The position numbers and the translations under genes were made by a program. 64,000 bases of DNA from JADJPO01 sp963750395 (GTDB lineage Bacteria; Actinomycetota; Actinomycetes; Actinomycetales; Kineosporiaceae): assembly GCA_963750395.1 (NCBI GenBank), contig CAVVQM010000012.1:248001-312000 (forward strand). The letters run 5' to 3'. Positions 23,902 to 33,516 of this stretch are shown here, one piece after another (within the stretch, counting starts at the first letter, position 1; each line of letters starts with the position of its first letter). The notes below the pieces were generated by a model that saw only the letters and a list, made by a program, of their open reading frames with translations, had not been told where the DNA came from and made no database searches.

Positions 23902-24138
23902 TCACATGGTGGTCGGCGGAGCCGGGACGGATGCGGCCCAGGACTTGCCCAGGGTGCCTTCGGACGGGGTCGTCTTGCCGTCGATCAGCTGGACGCTCGC
24001 CCAGGACTTCCCCAGCGGCTGCATCCAGCCGCCGAGCTTGTCGCCCAGCCCGGACACCAGCGACAGGCCACCCAGGGCGAGGGACAGGGCGACCACCACG
24101 CCGGTCACGGTGCGCCGGGCCCGCACGTCCGCGGGCAC
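23902..24138 (-). CDS. Small membrane or secreted protein with repeated LGKSWA
   Basis: 78 residues from a GTG at 24138. One hydrophobic segment (TVTGVVVALSLALGGLSLVS) is followed by a short exported part that contains PLGKSWASVQLIDGK and TLGKSWAASV, two copies of LGKSWA 21 residues apart. A much better start signal, GGGAGG 7 bases before an ATG at 24184 (MAHFAHSSSEKTTAAS), lies in another frame, so a one-base shift near 24130 may have cut the N-terminus. No family is recognised. It is divergent from the subtilisin-like protease, whose tail is also rich in SW motifs. Confidence 0.55.
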   Translation of the reverse strand: MPADVRARRTVTGVVVALSLALGGLSLVSGLGDKLGGWMQPLGKSWASVQLIDGKTTPSEGTLGKSWAASVPAPPTTM

Positions 24139-24184
24139 TCGCCGCCGTGGTCTTCTCTGAGCTGCTGTGTGCGAAGTGGGCCAT

Positions 24185-24638
24185 CTCAGGTCCTCCCTGC
24201 CTTTCCCTCACGTGGACGCTGCGAGTGCAGTCGTGCTCTGGAACGACAGTGGCAGGAATGCACAGTCAGTAACAGTGGGTGGTCGCTCAATCACCCGATG
24301 CGACCAAGGCGTGGCTGGAATGGCCGCCGCGGGAGGGCTGAACTCACCTTCTGGAGCCGTTCCACAGCCGCCGTGGCTCCGGGTGTGCGCCGTTCGTGGC
24401 ACCCGCCCGGCAACGGGGGCGCCCGGGCTGATCGAGTCGATCGCAGCGTCGTGATGTCGGCGGCCAGGGGCGGAGACCGACCACCACTGTTCGACGGTCC
24501 GGGATGTTCCCGCCGACGCCCTGCGTAACGCCGCCCCAGGGTGCGCGACTCCTTTCGGGTGATCCTCGTCTGACTCTATGGAGTTGATGCCCTACTCAGA
24601 GTCATCATCGCCGCAGTGGCCGACGTAGGGAGCTGAGC
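24185..24638. promoter_or_regulatory. Divergent intergenic region before the S8 protease
   Basis: About 450 bases without a gene between the small SW protein and the protease; it must hold both promoters. A GGGAG ribosome-binding site precedes the protease ATG. No RNA gene or repeat was recognised. Confidence 0.4.
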
Positions 24639-26297
24639 ATGACGTTCATCCATGGCACGGGTCGTCCCGTGTGGCGTCCTCTGGTGGTGGCCGCCGCGGC
24701 GGTCGCGTTGGTGGCGGGCACGGGCACGGGCATGGCCGAGGCCAAGTCCAAGGAGCCGTCCTCCACATCGTCGAGCCCGACGAGCACCTCGCTGAGCGGG
24801 GCCCTGACGTCGCTGGCCAGTGCGGTGGAGGCCGAGCTGACCAACTCCAACGGTGACCTGTCGGCGAACCCACGCGGGTCGTTCAGGGCGAAGAGCGACA
24901 TGGGGTCGCTGTACAACATCGCCCGGATCATCGGGGCCGACCGGTCCTGGAACGCCGGATACACCGGCGCCGGGGTGGACGTCGCGGTGATCGACACCGG
25001 TGTCTCCCCGGTGCAGGGCATGACCAGCGGCAACGTGGTCAACGGACCGGACCTGTCCTTCGACTCCCAGAGCCCGAACCTGAGCAACCTCGACGCATTC
25101 GGTCACGGCACGCACATGGCCGGGATCATCGCCGGGCGCGACGAGAAGTCCGACCCGCGCGACTACGCCGACGACGGCCGGTTCTCCGGCATCGCTCCCG
25201 ACGCCCGGCTGGTCAGCCTCAAGGTCGGCGCCTCCGACGGGGCCGTGGATGTCTCCCAGGTCATCGCCGCGGTCACCTGGGTCACCGAGCACGCCCGCAG
25301 TGACGGACTGAACATCCGGGTGCTGTCCCTGTCCTACGGAACCGACGCCGCCAGCTGGTCATTGTCCGATCCCCTGACCTACGCCGTCGAGCAGGCCTGG
25401 AAGGCCGGGATCGTCGTCGTGGTCGCCGGCGGCAACGACGGCACCGACCGGATGACGCTGGCCAACCCGGCGATGGACCCGCAGATCATCGCCGTCGGCG
25501 CCAGCGACGCCCAGGGCACCCTGGACACCGCCGACGACACCGTCCCCTACTTCTCCTCCCGCGGGAACCTGCTGCGCCACGTCGACCTGGTCGCCCCCGG
25601 CACCCACGTGGCGAGCCTGGCGGTCCCCGGCTCCGAACTCGCCGAGGCCTACCCGGGCTCGGTGGTGGGGTCCAGGTACCTGCGCGGCAGCGGCTCCAGC
25701 CAGGCCGCGGCGGTCACCGCCGGCGCGGCGGCCCTTCTGCTGCAGCGCTACCCGACGCTGACCCCCGACCAGGTCAAGGCGATGCTGCTGGCGAGCGCGC
25801 ACGGCGCCACCAACACCTCCACGACGTTCCGCGGCGCCGGGGTACTGGACGTCCGAGCCGCCCAGCAGCTGACTCCGCCGAAGGTGGCCGTGTCCCTCGG
25901 GTCGGCCACCGGCACCGGCTACCTGGACAAGGCCCGCGGTACCTCCCGCGTCTCGATGGACGGCGTGGAGCTCACCGGTGAGCAGGACATCTTCGGCCAG
26001 AGGTGGGACGCCGCGCGGTTCGCCGCTCTGGCCGCGAGCCGCTCCACCTGGTCGGACGGGATGTGGAACGGCACGGACTGGATCGGCACCGGCTGGAACG
26101 GCACCTCCTGGACCGGCAGCACCTGGACCGGACGCTCCTGGACCGGACGCTCGTGGACCGGCAGGTCATGGAGGGACTCCACCTGGACGGGGAGGTCCTG
26201 GACCGGGCGGTCCTGGGTCGGCGAGTCCTGGAGCGGACGCTCCTGGACCGGACGCTCCTGGACCGACGCCACCTGGTCCGGCGCGATCTGGCTGTAG
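24639..26297 (+). CDS. Secreted subtilisin-like (S8) protease with Trp-repeat tail
   Basis: 552 residues. The signal peptide is about residues 1-35 (LVVAAAAVALVAGTGTGMAEA). The S8 catalytic triad is D119 (VIDTGVS), H156 (FGHGTHMAG) and S354 (GSGSSQAAAVTAG; the usual GTSMAAP is altered), with the oxyanion Asn at N266 (AGGND). From residue 471 to the C-terminus a tryptophan occurs exactly every five residues, 17 times, mostly as WTGRS. These are encoded by 15-bp tandem repeats and may mediate attachment or assembly. No propeptide inhibitor domain is obvious beyond the Ser/Thr-rich 36-75 segment. It is followed 166 bases later by the GGDEF/EAL gene. Confidence 0.92.
   Translation: MTFIHGTGRPVWRPLVVAAAAVALVAGTGTGMAEAKSKEPSSTSSSPTSTSLSGALTSLASAVEAELTNSNGDLSANPRGSFRAKSDMGSLYNIARIIGADRSWNAGYTGAGVDVAVIDTGVSPVQGMTSGNVVNGPDLSFDSQSPNLSNLDAFGHGTHMAGIIAGRDEKSDPRDYADDGRFSGIAPDARLVSLKVGASDGAVDVSQVIAAVTWVTEHARSDGLNIRVLSLSYGTDAASWSLSDPLTYAVEQAWKAGIVVVVAGGNDGTDRMTLANPAMDPQIIAVGASDAQGTLDTADDTVPYFSSRGNLLRHVDLVAPGTHVASLAVPGSELAEAYPGSVVGSRYLRGSGSSQAAAVTAGAAALLLQRYPTLTPDQVKAMLLASAHGATNTSTTFRGAGVLDVRAAQQLTPPKVAVSLGSATGTGYLDKARGTSRVSMDGVELTGEQDIFGQRWDAARFAALAASRSTWSDGMWNGTDWIGTGWNGTSWTGSTWTGRSWTGRSWTGRSWRDSTWTGRSWTGRSWVGESWSGRSWTGRSWTDATWSGAIWL
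26049..26293 (+). repeat. 15-bp tandem repeats encoding WXXXX units
   Basis: About 16 consecutive 15-base units, each beginning with TGG; the commonest is TGGACCGGACGCTCC (WTGRS). Near-identical neighbouring units suggest recent slippage or recombination within the protease gene. Confidence 0.85.
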
Positions 26298-26463
26298 CCA
26301 CGACGTGAGCGCGCTGGCCCCGGCCAGGGCCGACGAGGACTGGTCCTGAACACCTACAACCAGCACCAGGCCGGCCGATGGGGTCAGCAGAGGTCTCGGT
26401 CCAGGCAGTCGCGGTCCCCTGCCGCCGACGGTCGGCTTCGAGCGGGAGAGGAGGTGATCGCCG

Positions 26464-29103
26464 GTGAGCTGGGCGCGCAGGCCACCGCCGTCGGTCGGCG
26501 TGCTGACTTTGGTCGTCGCCGTGATCGCGCTCTCGATCCTGCTGTGGAACCTGGCCACGGCCGGGTCCGACGGTTCGGTCCTGTCCCCGCGGCTGTCGTG
26601 GTGGATGCTGGTCCCGATGTTCGCGATCGCCGAGGTGGTCGTCTTCCACGTCCAGGTGCGCCGCGAGGCGCAAGCCATCTCGGTCAGCGAGGTCCCGCTC
26701 GTGCTGGCCATGTTCTTGGCCTCGCCCCGGGACATGATGGTGGCGGTGCTGCTCGGTGCCGTCCCGGTCTACCTCGTCGTCCAGCGCCAGCCGGCGATCA
26801 AGGTGCTCTTCAACACCGCGCTGCGGGCCTTCGGCGTCGCGGTCACCCTGTTCCTCCTCCATGCGATCGCCGGGCCCGATATCACCCTGGGAGCCCGGGC
26901 GTGGATCGCGGCGATCGTTGCGGTCGCCGTCGCCGGCGCCCTGGACGGCCTGCTTGTGCTGGCGGCCGTCGCCCTGCACGAGGTTGAGGTCTCCGCGCAG
27001 GACCTGCGGGCCGAACTCCTGGGCTATCCCCCGCTATCAGCGATCGTCGGATGTGTCGGGCTGGTGGCGGTCACGGCCCTGCACGCCGATCCCTGGACCG
27101 CCGGACCGCTGCTCGTGGTCGGTGGCGCCCTGGTCGCCGGCTACCGCGCACACGCCCGGCTGAAGGACCGTCACGTCAGCCTGGCCGGGCTCTACGACTT
27201 CGGGCGATCCGTGACCGAGGCCGACCAGATCGAGGCGGTCCTGGGCAGCGTGCTGACCGGCGCCCGGGAACTGCTGCGCGCCGAGACCGCGGAGGTCGTC
27301 CTGCTCGGTGGGGCCGACACGGCTCATCGCCGATGGATCCTGCCGCAGGGGTCGGTGCGGATGAGCAGCGAACCCCTCCAGCCGGCCGGCCACCCGGCGG
27401 TGTGGTCGAGCGTCCTGGACAGGGCAGCCCCCCTGCTGCTGGCCCGAGGGCACGGCGAGGGCACCGAACCCGCCCAACTCGCCGCTCTGGGGTACCAGGA
27501 GGCCATCGTGGTGCCGTTGCGTGACGAGTCCGGCGTCCTGGGCACGTTGATGGTGGCCGACCGGATGGGCCACGTCCGGGCGTTCATGGCCACCGACATC
27601 CCCGTCCTGGAGACCGCCGCGAACCAGGCGGCTCTCGCCCTGCGAAACGGCCGGTTGATGAGCCGGCTACGCCACGAGGCGCTGCACGATGTGCTGACCG
27701 GGCTCGCGAACCGGGCGATGTTCTCCGAGCGGCTCGACCAGGCGCTCGCCGAGCTGGACGCTCGGCCAGGCGATGGTGGCTTCGCCGTCCTGCTGCTCGA
27801 CCTGAACGGGTTCAAGGAGATCAACGACTCTCTGGGGCACCACAGCGGCGACGCCCTGCTCGTGCACGTCGCCGACCGGCTGCGGGCGGCGGTGGACGAC
27901 GCCTCGACGATCGCCCGGCTCGGCGGGGACGAGTTCGCCGTCCTGGACCCGAGCGTCCACACCCCCGACGACGCCCACGCGCTGGCCGAGAGGATCTACC
28001 ACTCGATCGTGCAGAGCCTGTACCTCAACGGGATCGAGGTGGCCGTCGATTCCTCGATCGGGATCGCCCTCGCCCCGATGCACGGCCGCAACGCGCAGGC
28101 GCTGATCCGTTGCGCCGACGAGGCCATGTACGCCGCGAAGGCCACGGACGGCGGCATCCGTGTGCACGACGGAGCCACCCGGCACGCCGTGGTGGTGGGC
28201 GAGCCCGGCCCCGACCAGCCCGCCGAGCCGGCGGGCGGCGACGACGCCGGCATGGCGCGGATCGCCCTGCTCGCGGAGCTGCGCAGAGCGATCACAGGCC
28301 AGCAGATCACCGTGCATGTCCAGCCCCAGGCCAGGACGGCGACCGGCGAGGTCTACGGCGTCGAGGCGCTCATCCGGTGGGAGCACCCACGCCTGGGCAT
28401 CCTGGCCCCGGCGGACTTCCTCGAGCTGGGCGAACGTCACGGCCTGACCCGCGAGTTGACCGACATCGTGCTGGACCGGGCCGTGGCGGCGGCGGCCCGC
28501 TGGAGCCAGGCGGGCGTCGAACTGGAGGTGTCGGTCAACCTGTCTCCCCGCAGCCTGCTCGACTCGCGCCTGCAACCGACCGTCGAGAGCACGCTGAGCC
28601 GCCACCGGCTGCCCGCCTCCCGGCTCACCCTCGAGATCACCGAAGGCAGCGTGATGAGCGACCCGGACCGGGCCATCGCCGTCCTGGAGTCGCTGCGCGC
28701 GGCGGGGGTCCGGATCTCGGTCGACGACTTCGGCACCGGGTACTCCTCGCTGTCGTACCTGCGCCGGCTCCCGGTGCACGAGGTGAAGATCGACCGCAGC
28801 TTCGTCACGAACCTCGCTCACGACTCCGAGGACCTGATCATCGTGCGAAGCATCAGCGACCTGGCCTCCAACCTCTCCCTGCACGTGGTCGCCGAGGGCG
28901 TGGAGGATCCTCAGGCCTGGGGGCACCTCGCGATGCTGCGCTGCGGCGCCGTCCAGGGTTTCCATCTGGCGCGCCCGATGGACGCCAACGACCTGCTGCC
29001 CTGGCTGGTGCAGTACCGCGCCGACCAGGAGCGGACCGGCGGCCTGGTACCGGCCCGCCCTCACCTTCAGGCCGTCATGAGCGCGGGCCGCCGAGCCGGG
29101 TGA
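26464..29103 (+). CDS. Membrane GAF-GGDEF-EAL protein (c-di-GMP turnover)
   Basis: 879 residues. About six or seven membrane helices (12-30, 45-63, 77-107, 117-137, 145-172, 192-225) form a MASE-like sensor. A GAF-like domain (about 240-395) follows, then a GGDEF domain with intact GGDEF at 487-491, and an EAL domain with EAL at 634-636 and the DDFGTGYSSLSYL loop. Conserved catalytic motifs in both enzyme domains suggest it can both make and break cyclic di-GMP, or switch between the two. The GTG at 26464 follows AGGAGG by about 10 bases. Its position 3' of the protease suggests c-di-GMP control of the cell surface, but this is inference. Confidence 0.92.
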   Translation: MSWARRPPPSVGVLTLVVAVIALSILLWNLATAGSDGSVLSPRLSWWMLVPMFAIAEVVVFHVQVRREAQAISVSEVPLVLAMFLASPRDMMVAVLLGAVPVYLVVQRQPAIKVLFNTALRAFGVAVTLFLLHAIAGPDITLGARAWIAAIVAVAVAGALDGLLVLAAVALHEVEVSAQDLRAELLGYPPLSAIVGCVGLVAVTALHADPWTAGPLLVVGGALVAGYRAHARLKDRHVSLAGLYDFGRSVTEADQIEAVLGSVLTGARELLRAETAEVVLLGGADTAHRRWILPQGSVRMSSEPLQPAGHPAVWSSVLDRAAPLLLARGHGEGTEPAQLAALGYQEAIVVPLRDESGVLGTLMVADRMGHVRAFMATDIPVLETAANQAALALRNGRLMSRLRHEALHDVLTGLANRAMFSERLDQALAELDARPGDGGFAVLLLDLNGFKEINDSLGHHSGDALLVHVADRLRAAVDDASTIARLGGDEFAVLDPSVHTPDDAHALAERIYHSIVQSLYLNGIEVAVDSSIGIALAPMHGRNAQALIRCADEAMYAAKATDGGIRVHDGATRHAVVVGEPGPDQPAEPAGGDDAGMARIALLAELRRAITGQQITVHVQPQARTATGEVYGVEALIRWEHPRLGILAPADFLELGERHGLTRELTDIVLDRAVAAAARWSQAGVELEVSVNLSPRSLLDSRLQPTVESTLSRHRLPASRLTLEITEGSVMSDPDRAIAVLESLRAAGVRISVDDFGTGYSSLSYLRRLPVHEVKIDRSFVTNLAHDSEDLIIVRSISDLASNLSLHVVAEGVEDPQAWGHLAMLRCGAVQGFHLARPMDANDLLPWLVQYRADQERTGGLVPARPHLQAVMSAGRRAG

Positions 29104-29345
29104 CCAGCCGATCGAGCCGGTCGGGTTCGGCCGCGGAAGGGAGATCTGGGCGATCCACGCCACCGGCTCAGGCGTCTGGGCTGCGGCCACAGCCCGAGCA
29201 TGAAGGCGTTGCGCACGGCGTCGGTGACGGCGTGCGCCAGGGCCGGCCCGGCGTACCCGGGAAGCGGGCCGTGTTGCCGGCGAACAGCTCTCGCAGCGGG
29301 CGGCGTCGCACGAGCACCTGGAATCCGTGGGCGTAGGGTCGCCTC

Positions 29346-32075
29346 GTGCTGCACGGGAGGGACGCCGAGCAGGCGCGCCTGGCCGGACTGCTGGTCGGCG
29401 CCAGCGGGGGTCGGGCCGGCACCCTGGTGCTGCACGGGGAACCCGGGGTGGGCAAGTCCGCGCTCCTCGATGCCCTCGTCGCCGACGCCGGTCACGGCTG
29501 GCTGGTGCTGCGGACCCAAGGCGTGGAGTCCGAGGCTCCGCTGGCGTTCGCCGCCCTCCACCGACTGCTCCGTCCCGTCCTCGGCCTTCTCGACCGGCTC
29601 CCGGGCCCGCAGGCGCGCGCGCTGCGGTCGGTGTTCGGCCAGGAGGACGCGGACATGATGCCGCCGTTCCTGGTGGCGCTCGCGACGTTGTCCCTGCTCA
29701 CCGAGGCTGCAGAGGACACCCCCGTGCTGTGCGTGGTCGACGATGCGCAGTGGCTCGACCAGGCCACCGCGGACGCGCTGCTGGTCGCCTCACGTCGACT
29801 GGGCGCCGACCGGGTCGCCGTCGTGTTCGCCGCTCGTGACGGCGCGGGCCGGACGTTCGCACCCGACGACATCCCGACCATGGCGCTGGCGCCGCTGCCC
29901 CGCGGGGCGGCCAAGGCCGTGCTCGACGACGCGGCCGGTGGCGCCGTGCCGGACGACGTCGCGGACCGGCTCCTGACGCAGGCCGCCGGAAACGCGCTGG
30001 CACTGGTCGAGCTCCCGACCACCCTCAGCCGTGAGCAGCTGGCCGGTGACGAACCGATCCCGCCGCAGCTGCAGCTCACCTCCGGGATCGAGCGCGTCTT
30101 CCTCGACCGCTGCCGCCGGTTGCCCGAGCCGGTGCAGACCCTGCTGCTGGTCGCCGCGGCCGACGACTCCGGTCGGGTCGCTGCGGTGCGCCGAGCCGCT
30201 GCCCTCCTGGACGTCGACGTGGACGCCCTGGAGGCGGCCGAGCGGTCCGGGCTGATCGTCGTCGACGCCGGTACCGTGCGGGTCCGGCATCCACTGGTCC
30301 GATCCGCGCTCTACCAGGCGGCGACGAGCAGGGAACGCCGCGAGGTGCACCGGGCGCTTGCCGAAGCCATCGACGCCGATGACGACCCCGACCGACATGC
30401 CTGGCACCGGGCGGCGGCCGTCGACACTCCTGACGCGGCGGTCGTGGCGGATCTCGACGCGGCCGCAGCGCGTGCCGAGCGACGCGGCGGGTACGCCGCT
30501 GCAGCCGCCGCGTACGAGCGCGCCGCCGAGCTCACCAGCGGCGAGGCCCTGCGCGCCGCGCGCCTGTTCGCCGCCGCCCGCAACGCCTGGGCCGCCGGAC
30601 AGACCCCGCAGGCACGCACCCTCACCACGGCCGCGCGCACGCACGCCGACGACCCGGTCCTACGCGCCGACATCGATCGCCTGCGCGGTCGGATCGAGGT
30701 CAACGTCGGGTCCGCGGTCGACGCGCACCGCATGTTCACCACCGCCGCCCGTGCCGTCGCGGCCGAGGACCCGACCCGCGCGCTCGAGATGGCGGTCGCC
30801 GCGGCGCTGCTGAGCGCGCACGGCGCCGACAGCGGCACCCCCCTCGACGTGGCCGTCCTCGCGGCCGAAGGCGCCGCCGATGACACCGCACGGACCCGCT
30901 GCCTCGGCCACCTCCTGCTCGCCCTGACCCGGACGTCCGCGGCCGACTGGTCGGGCGGCCTGACGTCGCTGCACGCCGCGCTGCACGCCGGCACCGCCGT
31001 CGTCGATCCCGATGTGCTGGCCCACCTCGGCAACGCAGCCCTGCACCTGGGCGACGACGAGGCACACCGGCGGTGCTTCACACGGATGGTCACGGGCGCC
31101 CGGGAAGCCGGCGCCGGCATGGTGGTCCTGTACGCGCTGCCCCGACTCGGCTTCACCCAACTCGTCACCGGTCAGTGGACCGCGCTGCGCAGCGCCGCCG
31201 AGGAAGCGCTCTCGCTCAGCGCCAGCACCGGGCAACGCCCGCTCGGCGCAGTCCCCCTCGGCTGGCTCACGCTGCTCGCCGCCCTCCAAGGCCTACCCGC
31301 CGCCGAGTGCAACGTTCTGATTGACGACCTCCAGGCTGCAGCCGGTCAGCCGCTCGGTGTGCTCGCCGACCCCGTCCATGACCTCCTGCGGTGGGCGCGA
31401 GGCACCTACGCTGCGCATGAGGGCCACACCCGGGCCGCGCTGCACCATCTCGCCGGCATCAGGTCGAGCACGCTGACCCGACTCGCGGCGCTCGACCGGA
31501 TCGAGGCCGCCGTCCGCGCCGGTGACCGGCAGCGGGCCACGGTATGGATCGAGCAGCTGGCCCCATTCGCGGACCGCACCCGGTGGCCGTGGGCGCTGGC
31601 CGCCGTCGACCACGGCCGCGCCCTGCTCGCCGCACCTGCCGACGCGCCCCCGCTGTTCGACAGCGCCCTGGCCCATCACGCCCACGCCCTCGCCCACCCG
31701 TACGACCGGGCCCGGACCCACCTCGCGTACGGCGAGTTCCTGCGCCGCTCCCAACGCCGCGTCGACGCACGCACTCACCTGCGGGCCGCGCTTCAGACGT
31801 TCGAGGACCTGCGCGCCGAGCCGCTGGCCGCCCGAGCGACCCAGGAGCTGCGCGCCTCCGGCGAGACGGCCCGCAAGCGTGACCCATCGACGCAGCTCAA
31901 CCTCACCCCGATGGAACGCCAGGTCGCCGCGCTGGTCGGCCAGGGCATGTCCAACAAGGACGTCGCCGCCCAGTGCTGGGTCTCGCACCGAACCGTGGCC
32001 TTTCACCTGCGGAACATCTTCACCAAGGCGGGGGTCACCTCACGCGCCGAGCTCGCCCGACTCGACGTCTCGTAG
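29346..32075 (+). CDS. LuxR-family regulator with N-terminal AAA ATPase (LAL type)
   Basis: 909-residue large ATP-binding regulator of the LuxR family. Walker A is GEPGVGKSA at residues 31-39 and Walker B VLCVVDDAQWLD near 125-136. A long TPR-like helical middle (about 370-840) is rich in Ala, and the C-terminal LuxR helix-turn-helix reads LTPMERQVAALVGQGMSNKD then VSHRTVAFHLRNIFTKAGV. Such proteins activate transcription in response to an unknown ligand or partner. The start is a GTG at 29346 with a weak ribosome-binding site. The target is not evident; neighbours are a hydrolase and the c-di-GMP protein. Confidence 0.9.
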   Translation: MLHGRDAEQARLAGLLVGASGGRAGTLVLHGEPGVGKSALLDALVADAGHGWLVLRTQGVESEAPLAFAALHRLLRPVLGLLDRLPGPQARALRSVFGQEDADMMPPFLVALATLSLLTEAAEDTPVLCVVDDAQWLDQATADALLVASRRLGADRVAVVFAARDGAGRTFAPDDIPTMALAPLPRGAAKAVLDDAAGGAVPDDVADRLLTQAAGNALALVELPTTLSREQLAGDEPIPPQLQLTSGIERVFLDRCRRLPEPVQTLLLVAAADDSGRVAAVRRAAALLDVDVDALEAAERSGLIVVDAGTVRVRHPLVRSALYQAATSRERREVHRALAEAIDADDDPDRHAWHRAAAVDTPDAAVVADLDAAAARAERRGGYAAAAAAYERAAELTSGEALRAARLFAAARNAWAAGQTPQARTLTTAARTHADDPVLRADIDRLRGRIEVNVGSAVDAHRMFTTAARAVAAEDPTRALEMAVAAALLSAHGADSGTPLDVAVLAAEGAADDTARTRCLGHLLLALTRTSAADWSGGLTSLHAALHAGTAVVDPDVLAHLGNAALHLGDDEAHRRCFTRMVTGAREAGAGMVVLYALPRLGFTQLVTGQWTALRSAAEEALSLSASTGQRPLGAVPLGWLTLLAALQGLPAAECNVLIDDLQAAAGQPLGVLADPVHDLLRWARGTYAAHEGHTRAALHHLAGIRSSTLTRLAALDRIEAAVRAGDRQRATVWIEQLAPFADRTRWPWALAAVDHGRALLAAPADAPPLFDSALAHHAHALAHPYDRARTHLAYGEFLRRSQRRVDARTHLRAALQTFEDLRAEPLAARATQELRASGETARKRDPSTQLNLTPMERQVAALVGQGMSNKDVAAQCWVSHRTVAFHLRNIFTKAGVTSRAELARLDVS

Positions 32076-32095
32076 GTGCCGTGCACCAGCCGCGG

Positions 32096-33439
32096 TCACC
32101 GGTCCAGCGGCCCTGTGCCGCGGACCGAGGAGACGACGTCCAGGATCGCCCGCGTGGTGGCAGCTGCGGGTCCCTCCTCCAGGATCAGCGCGCCGTGCGA
32201 GGCGCCGTCGACGACGCGGTGCACGCTGTTGGTCGACAGGCCGGCCAGGCGGTTCTGGGCCGCTGCCCAGGCGGCATCGTGTCCACTGCCGGCCGTGAGG
32301 ACGACCAGGGGCTTGTCGCCGAAGTCACCAAGCGAGGCGGCCTCCTGGATGGAGGCATTCGCCTGGACGTACTCGTCGATCGTGCTGCGGACGCCGCCGA
32401 CGGTGGCCAGGCTGGCGCGGACCTCGTCCCTGGACCGTGGCGGCAGGCTGCCGTAGTCGGTCTGCCCGTAGAGGCGGGCCAGTCCGAGGCGACCCGACGC
32501 CGAGACCAGTGCGGCGACACGGCCGATGAGGTCGCGGGAGCCACGGTCGTCGGGCCGTGCCGCAGCCGGTGTCGCCGCAGATCTGGGTGCGGTGGAGTCG
32601 ATCATCACCATCCCGGCGACCTCGTCGGGAAAGTGCGCGGCGAAGGTGAGTGTGTAGAGACCGCCGAAGGAATGACCCGCGAGCACATACGGACCGGGAA
32701 CCTGCGCGCGATGCAGCATCGTGTGGAGGTCCGTCGCTATCTGCCTTCCATCCTGCGGGGTTTCAGCCGATTCGCTCCAGCCGCGACCGGCGCGGTCATA
32801 GACGCAGACCCGGGTGTCCTGGGCGACATCCGGCGTGATCCACCCGAGGGCCGAGGACATCTCGCCTGCACCCGGCTGGAGCACGACGGTAGGGGTGCCG
32901 GAGCCGGTGCAGCTCAGGTGCAGGCTGTGTCCGCCGACGTCGACGAGCTGACCGGGCATCACGTGGGCCCTGGCGTCGGCGGCTTCACGCACGCTCTCGT
33001 AGCCGCCGCCGATCGAGGCCAGAGCCAGCATCCCGATCACAGGGAACAGCAGCCTTCGGCCACCCCGGCTGTGAAGCCGGCGACGGGCACGGGCGATCAT
33101 CCAGACCACCGCGGCCAGCATGACCGGCGGCCACACCCAGGTGAGCAGCTCGTCCACCGAGGAGCCGAAGCCCACCAGCAGCAGACCGCCGAACCCCATG
33201 AGCAGCGCGGGAGTCACGGCCCATCGCTGCGGCTGATGCGTGAACCGCACCGAGAGCACGGCCAGCATCGCCCAGCCCAGCGCGAATCCGCAGAGGACCG
33301 CGCCGGTGATGGCGCTCTCCTCCGCCGGGATGAACGGTGCGAAGACCAGCAGCAGAGCGGCGAGCGGCCCGGCGGCCAGCGACCCGGCCACGATCCAACC
33401 GATGTGTCCCGCTCGGCACGGGTGGGTGTGTCGAATCAT
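32096..33439 (-). CDS. Alpha/beta hydrolase with four-helix membrane N-terminus
   Basis: 447 residues from the ATG at 33439. The first 175 residues contain four membrane helices (AGHIGWIVAGSLAAGPLAAL, then the SAITGAVLCGFALGWAMLAV, ALLMGFGGLLLVGFGS and MLAAVVWMIARAR regions) plus a fifth segment FPVIGMLALASIGG. A catalytic alpha/beta hydrolase domain follows, with oxyanion region VVLQPGAGE, nucleophile elbow GHSFGG, and the acid and His in VVLTAGSGHD and DGASHGALI. The product is probably membrane-bound with the hydrolase outside. Substrate unknown. It is convergent with the LuxR gene. Confidence 0.85.
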   Translation of the reverse strand: MIRHTHPCRAGHIGWIVAGSLAAGPLAALLLVFAPFIPAEESAITGAVLCGFALGWAMLAVLSVRFTHQPQRWAVTPALLMGFGGLLLVGFGSSVDELLTWVWPPVMLAAVVWMIARARRRLHSRGGRRLLFPVIGMLALASIGGGYESVREAADARAHVMPGQLVDVGGHSLHLSCTGSGTPTVVLQPGAGEMSSALGWITPDVAQDTRVCVYDRAGRGWSESAETPQDGRQIATDLHTMLHRAQVPGPYVLAGHSFGGLYTLTFAAHFPDEVAGMVMIDSTAPRSAATPAAARPDDRGSRDLIGRVAALVSASGRLGLARLYGQTDYGSLPPRSRDEVRASLATVGGVRSTIDEYVQANASIQEAASLGDFGDKPLVVLTAGSGHDAAWAAAQNRLAGLSTNSVHRVVDGASHGALILEEGPAAATTRAILDVVSSVRGTGPLDR

Positions 33440-33516
33440 GAGGTCAGCGCTCCCCTGGTCGTGCGTTCGGACGGCGACGTGTCCACAGTCGCCCTGCCGT
33501 CGGGACCTCGCGCCGG

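Noticed and set aside
26049..26293. Tandem repeats considered as a CRISPR-like array
   Set aside because: Units are contiguous, 15 bp, in frame within a protein, and have no spacers.
29104..29345. Possible remnant of an MFS (EmrB-type) C-terminus on the minus strand (ALAHAVTDAVRNAFMLGL)
   Set aside because: Only a short suggestive stretch in one frame, with nothing upstream to support it.
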